Below, in pieces: positions 22,101 through 33,089 of a stretch of DNA of 64,000 nt. Numbering within the stretch: position 1 is the first letter of the stretch; every line of letters starts with the position of its first letter. The stretch lies in assembly GCF_905220415.1 (NCBI RefSeq), contig NC_059558.1:880501-944500 (forward strand), read 5' to 3'. Source of the stretch: Colias croceus (lineage: Eukaryota > Arthropoda > Insecta > Lepidoptera > Pieridae). A program made the translations under genes and the position numbers. Below the pieces are notes generated by a model. The model was not told the DNA's origin. It did not search any database and saw only the letters and a program-made list of their open reading frames with translations.

Positions 22101-24180
22101 CGAGCATGACAATTCAAGAAGAGCATGTTTATGACGTGATACTTAATTGTTACTTACAATTGCTGGAATTGTAATGGAAAAGACGACCCATTTCCTTCCA
22201 AATCTATCTGCTAATATGGCAAAGATTGGCACAACCAGCGCTGATGATAAGCAGTTGATGCTGGCCAGTAAGGATATTTCCTGGTTTGTTACTGGTGCAC
22301 CTAGAGGGGAGTCAGCAGCTTGCAGCTTCTTAGTAGTGGGAGATATCCAAGCTGCTTCTAGGCCATAGACCATGAAGCCCATGCTGGCTGTAGATTGAAA
22401 TTTTAGGTATTTATGAAACAAAATCGCTTTCCACTCCCGCATTTTGATGCGGTTTTTAAATAGAAAGAGCAGTTCAAGAGGAAGGTTTTATCATAGATCT
22501 AGGATCGTATTTATGGAATTCATTTACAACTTAATTCCTTCAATTCTTCATTCATAGTTTAGTCTAGAAAAAATCCTTCCTTCCTTAATTCCTTCAATTC
22601 TTCATTCTTAGTTTAGTCTTTAGAAATCATTCGTGTAGTTTTGAAAATCGCTACAGTTATTACATGTCCAGATTATCATATCGAAAGTCCTCAAAGCTGG
22701 GAGGTTCGAAGGACCTTTTTTTAGATTGTTGCTCATAATTATAAAACTTGCACAAGTAGCATCACGGTTACTTTTAGGAAAACATTCTACATACAATTTC
22801 CTTTTAATTATATTCTATTATTATTTTTTACGGTACTTTAGGAACTACAGGGGGAGGCAATTTTTTTTCCTTCTTTGTTTGTGTGAATGTTTTTGACGAT
22901 GTAAAGTGTAGCTATTGAACGTCAAAACGCAAAGGAATAGCGATACTTTATCATAAGCGTACGATATTTCGCTAAGGATTTGTTCACCCTACCAACGACG
23001 AAGGCGACCACAAACAAAATGTTCATCCAGTCGCAATTTTACAAAATTGTGAAAAACACAATTAAAAATAAAATATTAAAATTTCCTGTCGTTCTGGTGA
23101 TTGGATTTTTTTTGAGATCAACGAATGAAAAAATAGATTTTTCGTAGAAACGGTGGCTCCTAGATAAAAATGTATTTGAAATTTTTTATAGATAATTTTA
23201 TGATCTACAATTTTGGTAAAAGGTTTATATGATTAACTTACCGTCTCGGCGAAAATCGCAAAAAAACTATTTTTATATCTAATTTTTTTATTTTAATATT
23301 TTATTTTGAACCAATTTTGTCAGGATGAAAATTTTGGTCGTGGTCGTCGTCGTCGTGAGTAGTGTGACCGAACCATTACTAAAATATCATGACCGTATGT
23401 CAAAAATTTGCGATAGCAGTTTCTATTCCTAGCGTTTATTCTATTTTCTGCCGTTAGTCTCGGCCTGCTGATCAGCTTGATCTTAACAGATATTGATACG
23501 TAGTTTTAACCAAATCCAGCACCAAATCCAAATCAGATCTTTGCTCTGTAATCATCTTGTAATCAGATCTTGTAGGCGGGACCTACAAAAGGAAGCCAAA
23601 GGACCCTTTTTGTAGATTTTTGCTCATAATTTAAAATTTTATGTACATAGAATATTTTCCTACAAGTAACCGTGATGCTATTTCAGCAGGTTTTAGACTT
23701 ATGAGCAAAAAATCTAAAAAAGGGTCCTTTGAACCCCTCCTACACTTTTAGCTCACCCCCCACGCTTTCGATCAGGACATGTCAAGGAATAACTGTAGCG
23801 ATTTTTAAAAGTACACGATTTATTTTCGCTAATTTTACCAATTTTCTCGTACTATTAGGTATCCTACTTTGTTATTTTAAATTTGAAATGCTTTTCAAAT
23901 AGTATGTACTGGATCTGATTTTAATTTATTAAATTAATTTAATTCAACACTTCTAAATTAAAAATCCTGAGTTTTTTTTCAATTTTTATGTGTGGGACAT
24001 CCCGTGAATTGGATTGTAGACATTTTGGCGAAAATGCCCTTATTTCAAGTTAAAATTACGTCGTTACATGGACCATTTCTTAAATTGCAATTTTTTTTTA
24101 TAAAAAAAAAATTACTTACCTATTAAGGAAAAAGTCCATTGCCAGTAAGTATGGCCAGTAGTATTCGCTTGCACCGTCAT
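19170..24180 (-). CDS. Tret1-like: Tret1-like sugar transporter C
   Basis: Complete seven-exon gene. Exons are 24180-24120, 22387-22158, 21937-21614, 21541-21409, 21076-20853, 20106-19912 and 19397-19170 (stop TAA), the same sizes as copy B, joining to 465 codons with no stop. The product is a predicted plasma-membrane MFS sugar porter with ADRFGRKW, YIRELSQNNL, PESPAFLVKRGK and PETRGKTDE motifs. It is nearest to copy B by eye. Introns hold independent insertions: a fold-back element in intron 1, a Helitron in intron 4, a MITE in intron 5 and a Helitron in intron 6, most absent from B. Substrate is inferred from family only. Confidence 0.92.
19441..19642 (-). mobile_element. Helitron-like element in intron 6 of transporter C
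   Basis: Minus orientation: TCTACCAATATTATAAATGC at one end and CTAG at 19441-19444 at the other. Copy B has GGTACATGAATTTG uninterrupted at the same place. Confidence 0.7.
20171..20766. mobile_element. Palindromic MITE (GGTCTAAG family) in intron 5 of transporter C
   Basis: Long inverted arms as in 7436-8037. It is flanked by TCAT at 20167-20170 and 20767-20770, a likely 4-bp target duplication. The matching spot in copy B (about 9650) is empty. Confidence 0.75.
21137..21383 (-). mobile_element. Helitron-like element in intron 4 of transporter C
   Basis: CTAG at 21137-21140 with adjacent hairpin GCAGCTTCGCCCGCG; the far end reads TCCTTACTTAATATTATAA on the minus strand. It lies 25 bp from the exon 4 donor in a 332-bp intron. 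Confidence 0.7.
22630..23820. mobile_element. 1.2-kb imperfect palindrome in intron 1 of transporter C
   Basis: Outer arms pair AAAATCGCTACAGTTATT with its near reverse complement at about 23790-23810; inner pairs include GTAGCATCACGGTTACTT with AAGTAACCGTGATGCTA, and AGGAATAGCGATA with its counterpart near 23420. The centre is near 23200. Copies A and B lack it in intron 1. No coding sequence was found. A fold-back transposon is likely; ends and target duplication are not resolved. Confidence 0.6.
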
Positions 24181-24192
24181 TTTAACACACTT

Positions 24193-24400
24193 AACTTCAC
24201 TATTTTATTTCAATTAAAAGTGGAAACCTGAACAGCATGTATATATACACCTAACCACATTTTTGTACCTTATCAGATTGTTTCATTGTTTTAAGTGTTC
24301 AAATATCTGTTTGTATCAAAATATATGTTTAAATCAGGTTCATTTGTTGTCTTTTTGATACGGCAATTTATAACACGATCAAGTGTTATTTTTATACTTA
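24193..24400 (-). promoter_or_regulatory. Conserved promoter-proximal block of transporter C
   Basis: Aligns with the blocks before A, B and D. Contains CTTATCAGAT (24269-24278; TGATAAG on the gene strand) about 90 bp before the ATG and TTTTTGATACGGCAATTTA upstream. Role inferred. Confidence 0.5.
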
Positions 24401-24559
24401 ATATGTGGTTATTTACATAATTCATTGAGATAAAAAAACGGCAGTGCGAGTTGAACTCGCGCATCGAGGGTTCCCTTCAAGCGTTAAAAAGTCTTAGTAT
24501 TTTTATTGCTAAATGTAATCCATAACATTACAATGTGGAAATCTGTAGGAGCATTGTCC

Positions 24560-24670
24560 TTCTTTACGCGTCATGGCAATACCGTCACGTCATGGAGCAT
24601 CTTTGAATCTTCTAACAAAGTTTCACTTCTGACACGTGTACTCGGCACACACGTTTTTTCCTAGCTTCAG
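24560..24670 (+). repeat. AAGGTCGCG-family repeat, truncated copy
   Basis: Shares CGTCATGGCAATACCGTCAC and AGTTTCACTTCTGACACG with six other places in the window (27480-27640, 28830-28995, 44941-45075, 57821-57962, 62759-62890 and a fragment near 47815). Class unknown. Confidence 0.6.
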
Positions 24671-24766
24671 TAATGTTTGATTTGATACTGACACCTGTGC
24701 CCACACATGGGCAAAATCAAGTATTTCTACAACTTATTTGTTAATCTGATGATTATCATCTAGATT

Positions 24767-24957
24767 CTAGGTATACAAATATTATAAAGCTGAAGAGTTT
24801 GTTTGTTTGTTTGAACGCGCTAATCTCAGGTCCGACTTGAAAAATTCTTGCGGTGTTAAATAGCCCATTTATCGAGGAAAGCTATATAATAATATTATCA
24901 TCACGCTAAGACCAACAGGAGTAGAGCACTTCGGGTAAAACCATAGGGCGCAGCTAG
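24767..24957 (+). mobile_element. Helitron-like element (GCTGAAGAGTTTG family)
   Basis: Contains AATATTATAAAGCTGAAGAG near its start and ends GCAGCTAG. Related to 26935-27080, 46680-46914 and 60743-61122. Confidence 0.6.
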
Positions 24958-25236
24958 TTACCTATATTTCTGTTAAGTCTCATCCAAATCCGTGGGGCTA
25001 TATTCTCTTATTTCCAGACCGATTATACGCCTGTTGAACTAACTGGCAAATTCGCATTATAATCGCAATAACCAGCCACGGTTAATTATTATGGTATTAC
25101 ATGAATTTGCCGTCGGTATATCAGTTGGCCGTAATTTAACGTTGGGCGTAAACTGACTGGGAATAGAGGTTCACGGCCCCTGTTGTTTCAAAAATGCAGT
25201 AGTGGTGAAAGAGTAAAAAATATTATACAAGATTTA

Positions 25237-25407
25237 TGCCCGTTTTCACCAACAACCCGTAAAATTTAAGTGTCACCTAAGTCAATTGCTTTCACCGACA
25301 GATAAGTGTCACCTAAATCGTTAGGTTCGGTAGTGATTTGAAGGGTCCCTTAAACTAAGGAACCCTTACTTAGGAGACTGTTTAGGGGTTATTGGTGAAA
25401 TCGGGCA
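25237..25407. mobile_element. 171-bp MITE with TA duplication
   Basis: Terminal inverted repeats TGCCCGTTTTCACCAA and TTGGTGAAATCGGGCA, each flanked by TA, as for Tc1/mariner-type MITEs. An internal repeat AAGTGTCACCTAA occurs twice. Confidence 0.7.
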
Positions 25408-25611
25408 TAATCCTCACAAACTTTTGAATTTATGGCATTAGTAGGATGGAATCTAATACTGTATAACATTATTGCAACATTTTGTAATAATTGTGCATTG
25501 TCGACGTCGTAGATGCGTTTATCTCGTGAACTGTTTATTTTGGAAAAAAGTAGATTTACAAATTTTATAGATATAATATATAGGCTATATCAGGATGAAA
25601 GATCTTTTAAA

Positions 25612-25804
25612 TCCATACTAATATTATAAATGCGAAAGTAACTCTGTCTGTCTGTCTGTTACTCAATCACGCCTAAACTACTGAACCAATTTTCATGAAA
25701 TTTGATATGGAGATATTTTGATACCCGAGAAAGGATCCCACGGGAACGGGAACTATGCGGGTTTTTCTTTGACTGCGCGGGCGAAGCCGCGGGCGGAAAT
25801 CTAG
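25612..25804 (+). mobile_element. Helitron-like element
   Basis: TCCATACTAATATTATAAAT start preceded by A, hairpin GCGGGCGAAGCCGCGGGC and CTAG end followed by T: canonical Helitron ends at an A/T site. Internally deleted relative to 39337-39565. Confidence 0.8.
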
Positions 25805-26934
25805 TGATTTATAATTTTATATGTTATTGCACGCCACTTGCACGCGACACAACGCGAAGCGTGTTGGTGTGTTCTACTCTCGAAAGATCGCGTTGATTTA
25901 AGTTCACAACATAAAATTGTTGAAATACTCGAAATTAGATAGGAAAATCATTAAAAAATTCACGTAATTAAAACTAGGAACTTCAATTGTGACTAAAGAC
26001 TGGTTTTTAGCTTAGGTACCTACTTAATCTAATTTATATTATGGTAGATAATGAAAAATTAAAAAAGTTTGGAAAATCCAAAAGTGCACGCCTCATAATC
26101 TCATCCTTTACAATAAAATTGATTATTTATAAAGGTGTATATAATATAAGTACATATGTAGATACACTTGTTCTCATGTGCCAATGCTCTTGTACTGTCT
26201 CAAGATCTTTCAAGGTGTCACTACTGTTAAATTAGATGGTAATTTAAATTGAAAATTAACAGGCTCGATAGAGCCTGGCGCCAAGTACCGTTCAACACAT
26301 GTGCGTAGCACGTGTGCGCCAGCCAGCGAGCATGTAATTGTAAAATTATTTTATAAAATTGCACATGAAAGTTTTTTTATTTTCTACATGTTCAATTTTA
26401 TAAAATATTTTTTTTTAATAATTATTTATTAATTATTATTTTTGTTTATTTAATAACAATTAAACCACATCGAATCAGACCCTGAAAAATGAAAGGGTTC
26501 TATTCCTGAGCATACTCAAGCGTAAGAGAAAAAAAAGACTCGATTAGTAAAATATTTCGGCAGACAAATAACAGACAGAACTTTTTTAAACTGTTTCCAA
26601 GACAGAACTTTTTTAAACTGTTTTTTAACTAGTTTAAATAACAAATATGACATCAAAAATATCATGAATGTTAAAAATAGTGTTTTTTCTTAATATGTGT
26701 GTGTATGTATTATCAAGTGCAATGTATGATACATAAAGACATTTAAAGTTTGAAAAATCAGATGTTTTGCGCGAAGTGACAGTAGTACCCACCTCAACGC
26801 TTCGCTTATGAGGCGTGCAAAATAAAGCAACACTGTCCGTTGGTCTGTACGTCTGTTTGTTCCATCGATAAAGAAAAAATTAGGCAATCTATCGAGTTGA
26901 TTCTTTCATTAAACGTGTCCATTTATCCTAAGGA

Positions 26935-27080
26935 CTAGCTGTTCTGTTCCCCGCATTGCTCCGCTCCTGTTGGTCTTAGCGTGATGATATATAGCCTTTT
27001 ATAAAGAATTTTTCAAATCGGACTAGTAGTTCCCGAGATTAGCGCGTACAAACAAACAAACTCTTCTATATTAGTATAGA
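26935..27080 (-). mobile_element. Helitron-like element
   Basis: CTAG at 26935-26938; the other end reads TCTATACTAATATAGAAGAG on the minus strand. It has a short GC-rich stretch in place of a full hairpin. Confidence 0.6.
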
Positions 27081-27479
27081 TGAGCCCTATTGCTTTCTTC
27101 GTTCCCCATTCTTTTTTTTATTTTACCGCTTGCCGATATAGTAAACAAATTTTTTTGAAGCCGATTATATTAATACCTATTAATATTCTTTATTTCCCGC
27201 AATTGAATTTACATTTATTCTTTTTTATCTTACGGTTTCCTGCCAGGTTTCCTGTTTGTAGTATAGAGCATGTGAGGCGTGCACTTGTTAGATTTGCCAA
27301 ACTATTTAACAAATATTTTTGTTAAAAAAAATGTGAATTCATCTTTATATTAATCTGCCCAGTGATTTTTGCATTTCTTTGACATACATAGAGACAGTCT
27401 TAAAATAGGTACTTTATTACATTTCCTATAAAATCCATTCCTTAAATACCAAACAATTTTTGAAGGTAAAGGAACTTCT

Positions 27480-27640
27480 TTAGGCGTGTTGAAAGTAAAA
27501 TTTTAAGGTCGCGTTATGGTAATACAGTCACGTAATAGAGTAAGGCGACGATTTGGTACCTATCTTTAATTCTTGCCAAAGAAGTTTAACGTCTGACCGG
27601 TTTGCTTGACACACACGCGTTTTTTTAACTATCAAAACAG
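27480..27640 (+). repeat. AAGGTCGCG-family repeat
   Basis: Diverged copy, with TAAGGTCGCGTTATGGTAAT and GCCAAAGAAGTTTAACGTCT. Unclassified. Confidence 0.5.
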
Positions 27641-28099
27641 TTTTAGTGCAAAAATTTGTTAGCGAGGGGCGAAGCGACGATCGATTTTTTTTTTATGTTT
27701 TTATTTTTAGATTGGCCCCTGTTTCACCTTGTCCTCCACATTCAAGACGCACGCAATCGCTCGTGAAACCCGCCGCGAAATGGACGTAGTGTTGCCACAA
27801 TACCTATATTTGTTATTTATGGATTACTATGGCACCGGACCGCGGCACCGGGCACATGTGTACGCATGAACGTCGCGCGAAGTACACGGGAATTCTTTAT
27901 CCCGACAAAAACTCAGCTTACGCCTCGCGGACTGTATTTTTACTAGCTAAAATTTACTACGGCACTAGCGTACGCTATGACGTTAAAGTTTGTATGAAAT
28001 ATAAACGTTTTGAAACGTGTGCCACATGTCTAGGACAACGCGAAAATTCACATTCCTGTAACCTGTTCACGCTTGTTCTCGTTTCGGGACGATTGCGGA

Positions 28100-28800
28100 G
28101 CCGCCATTAGTGAAATAAATAATTGTGGTTATAAAAAAGTTCTAAATAATAAGTGTTCATTGCAAATAGTTCAGTCTTAGTGCCTTAACAAAAGTGAGGG
28201 ACTGTCTGCGAGTGGTGAGAATGCAGTAGCGACTTAAAAACATTAATTTGACTCACTAAAAACAGAGATTGGTGTAGATTCATAATAATTAGAGCGACGC
28301 GACCTAATCTGTTTTAGTGAGAACGTCACGTCCTGAATTTGTTTTCCTTATTTTGCAAATGATTTAATCGTTTTGTACTGAGCGGCATTTTATCTTAAAT
28401 CACGTGTTTCGAATAGGAATACCTGGAATACCACTTTGAAAACTGCAATGGGCAAAGAGCTCGGAGTGCAATAATTTTTGTTGAAAATATTCTAAGGAAA
28501 TAACTATAATAAATATTTTATGCGAATTAATTTAAATATTTCAGTCTAGTTAAATATGAAACGTATTGCAAAAATATAAAGCAATATTCAGTTACCTATA
28601 AAATGAACAAAAACAAGAAAAATAAGACGCTACAGTCAACTAAAATATAACTAAAACTAATGATCCTTTTAAATATTAATAGCAATGAAACATCGAACAA
28701 TCTGGTAGTTTCCAACTCATGTTAAAGAATGTTATAAAAACATAAGAATGTTATAAAAACATTATTAAAGCAGCTTACAAAAGTGAACTTTTTGGTAGAG
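28100..28800 (-). mobile_element. Internally deleted relative of the MULE-type element
   Basis: Reverse complement follows the non-coding parts of 4938-6120 in order (AAAAGTTCACTTTTGTAAGC, TTAGTTGACTGTAGCGTCTT, CAGGACGTGACGTT, ACTCGCAGACAGTC) but lacks the SWIM-domain segment. It is therefore a non-autonomous derivative. Confidence 0.5.
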
Positions 28801-28829
28801 TGTTATGTAAAACCGGAATTTAAAAAAAG

Positions 28830-28995
28830 CACGTGTGTGCACACGTGTCAGAAGTGAAACTTTTTTGTCAAGATTCAAAGATAACAATATCGTATTATAC
28901 TGCCTAATACCGGCACGCCATGGTACTCCATGGTACTACCATACTTCACGGTACCTAATACCATGACGCGACCTTGAAATTCTCAACGCACCTAA
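28830..28995 (-). repeat. AAGGTCGCG-family repeat
   Basis: Reverse-oriented copy with CACACGTGTCAGAAGTGAAA and ACGCGACCTTGAAATT. Confidence 0.55.
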
Positions 28996-29128
28996 ATACA
29001 CATCAAAAATTATCTGTATCGTCTCATAAGTACCTAGTTAAAATTTATTTATCTCAAATGGATTAATAACCACCCACTTTTAGTATCTACGCTCGTTCAT
29101 TCTATTATAATTTTATTATTATTACAAA

Positions 29129-29532
29129 CTAGCTTTCCGCCCGCGGCTTCGCCCGCGTTATCAAAGAAAAACCCGCATAGTTTTCGTTTCCGTGGGATTT
29201 CCGGGATAAAATCTATCCTATGTGTTAATCCTAGTTACTCTCTATATTATGTGTGGTAATTTCATTGTAATCGGTTCAGTAGTAATTGCGTGAAAGAGTA
29301 ACAAACATACACTTAGTTTCTGTGATCTGTGATACACACACAAAACCCGCATAATTTTCGTTTCCGTGGGATTTCCGGGATATAATCTATCCTATATGTT
29401 AATCCAAGTTACTCTCTATATTATGTGTGGTAATTTCATTGTAATCGGTTCAGTAGTAATTCGTGAAAGAGTAACAAACATACACACACACATCCATCGT
29501 CGCAAACTTTCGCATTTATAATATTAGTAGGA
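29129..29532 (-). mobile_element. Helitron-like element with internal duplication
   Basis: CTAG 29129-29132 and hairpin GCGGCTTCGCCCGCG; the far end is TCCTACTAATATTATAAATG on the minus strand. The segment from CCGCATAGTTTTCG to TGAAAGAGTAACAAACATAC occurs twice in tandem, making this copy about twice the usual length. Confidence 0.75.
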
Positions 29533-30229
29533 CATTCGTCGCTTATTTGGTTAATTTGTTTACTTTGCTATAAACCAATTCGTCAACCTTGTCTGGAATA
29601 TATTTATCGGTAGTTCCTTAAAGTCCGCTGGTATCTTATCATTATGTATCTGTTATGAATATTTACCTCCAGCGTTGCTCGAGCGCTTATCAAAATTGTT
29701 TTAAAACACCGGCAAAAATCGGACTCGCGTACCGAGGGTTCCGCAACATTTTATTTTATCATATTATTATTATATTGCTACTAAAAAATTATGCTTTTCG
29801 CAAAAATTCATTTTCTGTGCTAAAGAACGTTACTTCGTTACTAGTAAATTTCAAGAGTTTGGGTTCATGGGAATCATGGGATAGATTCCAGTAGGTTTTG
29901 ATACCCTTGTCGAAATGTCGTATGTCGAAAATTTGCAATCGAAAATTCTCTCGTCAAAATATTATTAGCTTCAGCAGTCGGAGGGCCTTTGGTTCGTATC
30001 TCTATATATATTGGTTTTGTATCTCTACTTTCTGATGGTGTTAAAAAATATACATTAGGTAGTATATTCTCAGAAAATACATACAAATAATAAGCTTTTA
30101 CTAAATCAGGCAAACTCAAACGAGCTGAAACGTTTTATCGAAATCATTTTGTTTTTGAATGTGCTGTAAAATCTTGCTCTTGTATCATTCCTTTGAACAG
30201 ATGAATTTTTTTCTTTGGAAATATTACCG

Positions 30230-31560
30230 AAAAACCGATACAAGAGAAAATATAGATCTTTCTTTTATGCCAAGCAAGTTAAATGTGTTTATATTACAAA
30301 ATAAAAGGACTTATATGTTTTAAAATAAAATTATTTTAGTTTTATTAGGGTTCATTTCTAAGTAGTGGTCTTTTAGCCAATTTGTTATCATATGGAGAAT
30401 AGCTTGGATTGGTTTTTGATTCTGATAATCCGGACTTTTACATTTTATTAATACGGATACATCATCTGCAAAGAGTATGGGCATATTTTCATTTCAATCG
30501 AGTGCAGCCCGATACACTTGTTGGGGAATAGAACACGCCAGCCACCTAGCAGATGATCTTTTAGATTGTATAGTCGTCTTTCGTCACTATATTGTATCTG
30601 AACAATCTGTGTTCGACGATATAAATATGATTGGAACCACGGGTGAGCTGGTCCTCTAATTGAGTATTTGAATAAAGAAAAATTATTGATTTTTTTATGT
30701 ATTTTAAAACCTTATTATTTGATATTTAATGCAAAAAAACTCAAAAAAAAATTTTTTTCAATTCATTATAAGCAATTAAAAATTGATGAAATTTAAATTA
30801 AAATCACGTGACTATAAACGCGCTATGACTGGTCACCATTTAGATGTGACGTCAAAATGTTTTAGTTGTATACGTTTTTCTATCAACTGCAATGTGTGAA
30901 AACCTTGGTGAAAACTAACATTATGACGTCACACGCGTCCGGGTGACGCTTCGGGAGTTGTTGGTGTGTTTTCGGTACTGGATTCAAAGACAAATTTTTA
31001 TTTTGAAATAACTTTTGAATTATTGCAAAAAAAAAAATTAAAAAATAGTTTTGTTATAAAACTAATAAGTATATAATCTTTCCATTTAGCACAAAAAAAA
31101 TTTTATTCAAATACTCAATTCCCGCGCCGTACCTTCAGTTTGTTGAGAAGGATATTTTATCGTATGCCTTCGTCATGTCCTAGCAGACCCAACACGCGCT
31201 TCCTGTCGTCATAGAATATATTATACTTGTCGTTTAGGTGTTGAAGTGCTCCCTGGACATATTTATATAAATTATAAGGCTACCGTTGTCGATTTCGACT
31301 TCCTAAAATCCATTTTGGCATTCGTCCCAGATTTTAAATTTTCTAAGAAAGTCATATAACCGGTTGCACATAGTTTTTTCGAAAACTTGAGGATGTTGGT
31401 AGTATGTCAATCGGTCTATAGTTACTAGGAGTGTGTATCGCCTCTCATAAGGATTGGCTTTACCAGTGAGATTTTTTTATTGTCTGGAAATTTGGAAGCT
31501 CTGGTTGACCAACAACGTCAGCGGAGTAGAAAGCTCTTCTACACACTACCTACTTCTGTC
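30230..31560 (-). pseudogene. Decayed Jockey-type LINE reverse transcriptase
   Basis: Minus-strand fragments in several frames read, in order, SNYRPIDILPT, a MCNRLYDFLRKFKIW segment, QNGF, MTKAYDKI, then RGPAHPWFQSYLYRR, PILFADDVSVLIKC and NPNKTK. These match conserved LINE RT blocks including the ADD catalytic box, with stops and frameshifts between them. A 463-bp MITE interrupts it at 30658-31120. Confidence 0.65.
30658..31120. mobile_element. 463-bp MITE inside the LINE relic
   Basis: Terminal inverted repeats AATTGAGTATTTGAATAA and TTATTCAAATACTCAATT. Removing it rejoins the RT reading across a G-I-R-G turn that LINE RTs conserve, so it inserted after the LINE. AATT may be the duplicated target. 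Confidence 0.65.
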
Positions 31561-32104
31561 CTTATTTTTAATCACATTGATAATATTTTATTTAATACAT
31601 ACTTTATTGTACAAAATAATGTAAGGAAATCTAGTGTAAGGTAATGTAAGGTAATCTAGAAAACTTTGGGCTTCTGCCCTGTTGTCTTGTGGGGGGCACT
31701 GAAAACCAGCGTTATGCCGACCATGTCGGCATGACATATGCTGAGGGCCTCACCATTTAGGTCGCCACACAAATTTATTATTATTTTCTCTGTTTTGCGT
31801 TCTGTTCTTTCTTTATTTTAATTTTGTTACTTACCTATGTTTTATGTGTCAATGTGGTGTACCTAATAAATGATTTTCTTTCTTCTTAGTACCTGTACAA
31901 TCTAATAAGGTACAAATATTTTGCACAATAGGCGGCTATTGCTACATAGCAATCTCAGCAATATTTTGTTTGTTGACAGGACTTAAATATAAATAAATAG
32001 CACGTAGGGTGACGTAGGCGAGTTTACTTCGGGTCGTCAGATTGCTTTTCACTTTGCGCGGCGGGGCTTTCGCCCACGCTAGCAAAATATTGTTTGATAT
32101 CCTA
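31561..32104. repeat. Repeat-like spacer
   Basis: 31590-31890 looks like a dispersed repeat (AGAAAACTTTGGGCTTCTGC, GCCGACATGGTCGGCATGA palindrome). No second copy is in the window and no gene is seen. Confidence 0.35.
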
Positions 32105-32329
32105 TCATATTAATATTATATATGCAAAAGTTTGTGAGGATGTGTGTGTGTGTGTTTGTTACTCTTTCACGCAAATACTTCTAAACCAATTACAATGAAA
32201 TTTAGCACACGTATAGAGGGTAACTTGGATTAACATATAGGACAGGTTTTATCCCGGAAATCCCACGGGAATAGGAACTATGCGGGTTATTCTTTCGAAA
32301 TGCGGCTGAAGCCGCGGGTGAAAAGCTAG
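32105..32329 (+). mobile_element. Helitron-like element
   Basis: Starts TCATATTAATATTATATATG, has AAGTTTGTGAGGATGTGTG, and ends in hairpin GCGGCTGAAGCCGCGGG and CTAG. Confidence 0.72.
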
Positions 32330-32675
32330 TTTTACATATTTTTGTATTTATAATATTCCACATTATAAATACATAATCTAGTCGTTTTGATAGATGTTAA
32401 ATTTTACTAAATTTTTTTAAGTAGTGATTATTAATGAGGATAAAAAAATAAAAAACTGTTGATTTAGCTATGAAGGCTTAATCATTTTTGCAAACAGAAG
32501 GTCAATGTATGTACTAGTATATCTTGTTTTTCGCGTATTTTCTAAGAAACAAGTCATACAAGTAGTTACCTAGCGTATGCAAATTATTTATTTAAATTAA
32601 TTTATTAATTTTATTCATTTAAGTATCATAGACCCATATTGTTATATTTACAATAATATACATATTAACTAGGTA

Positions 32676-32795
32676 CTAGATTTCAGCCCGCGGCTTCGCC
32701 CGCAAGGTTTCCGGGATAAAACACATCCTATGTCCTGTCGATTCAGTGGTTTAGGCGTGAAGAAAACACAGACAGACAGACTGACATTTTTTAAT
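32676..32795 (-). mobile_element. Helitron-like fragment
   Basis: CTAG plus CCCGCGGCTTCGCCCGC hairpin at 32676-32705, then truncated after a CAGACAGACAGACTGAC run. Confidence 0.6.
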
Positions 32796-32883
32796 TGTCA
32801 AATCAGATGAGTAAATTAATAAAATGTAACTACTATTTCATAATAATTATTACAATTTCATATTATAATCGTTAAAATAACAT

Positions 32884-33078
32884 CGGGTCGTGTAATAGAT
32901 TGCGGTATCAAAAAGAAAACAAATAAAACTGGTTTAAAAGATATTATTTGAGACAGACAGACAGTTGACGACAAAACAATAAAACGTATTGCTGATAAGC
33001 TTTAAGAAATATGCTTATTTAAATAATCTATTCAGTGTTCAAATGTTAACTATAATAAATAGTGAAAATATATACTAA
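32884..33078 (+). promoter_or_regulatory. Conserved promoter-proximal block of transporter D
   Basis: Plus-strand counterpart of the A, B and C blocks. It has TAGATTGCGGTATCAAAAAG, then TGATAAG (32993-32999) about 95 bp before the ATG, then TATTCAGTGTTCAAATGTTA. Copy D shares little else upstream with the other three, so conservation here is notable. Role inferred. Confidence 0.52.
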
Positions 33079-33089
33079 AAAGTGTTAAA

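Larger units (their letters stand above)
24181..30090. repeat. Duplicated, heavily interrupted 5' flank of transporter C
   Basis: Blocks of the A and B flank recur in order: the CCGAGGGTTCC-like stretch near 24460, ATTAATCTGCCCAGTGATTTT near 27350, and CTGATGGTGTTAAAAAATATA near 30040. Helitrons, a TA-flanked MITE, a MULE-derived piece and other repeats fill the gaps. Small open frames (for example 27829-28110, 93 codons) show no domain. No gene is called. Confidence 0.5.

Noticed and set aside
27829..28110. 93-codon ORF in a locally CpG-rich stretch
   Set aside because: No recognisable domain, splice sites or paralogue; it lies next to a MULE-derived relic in a repeat-filled flank.
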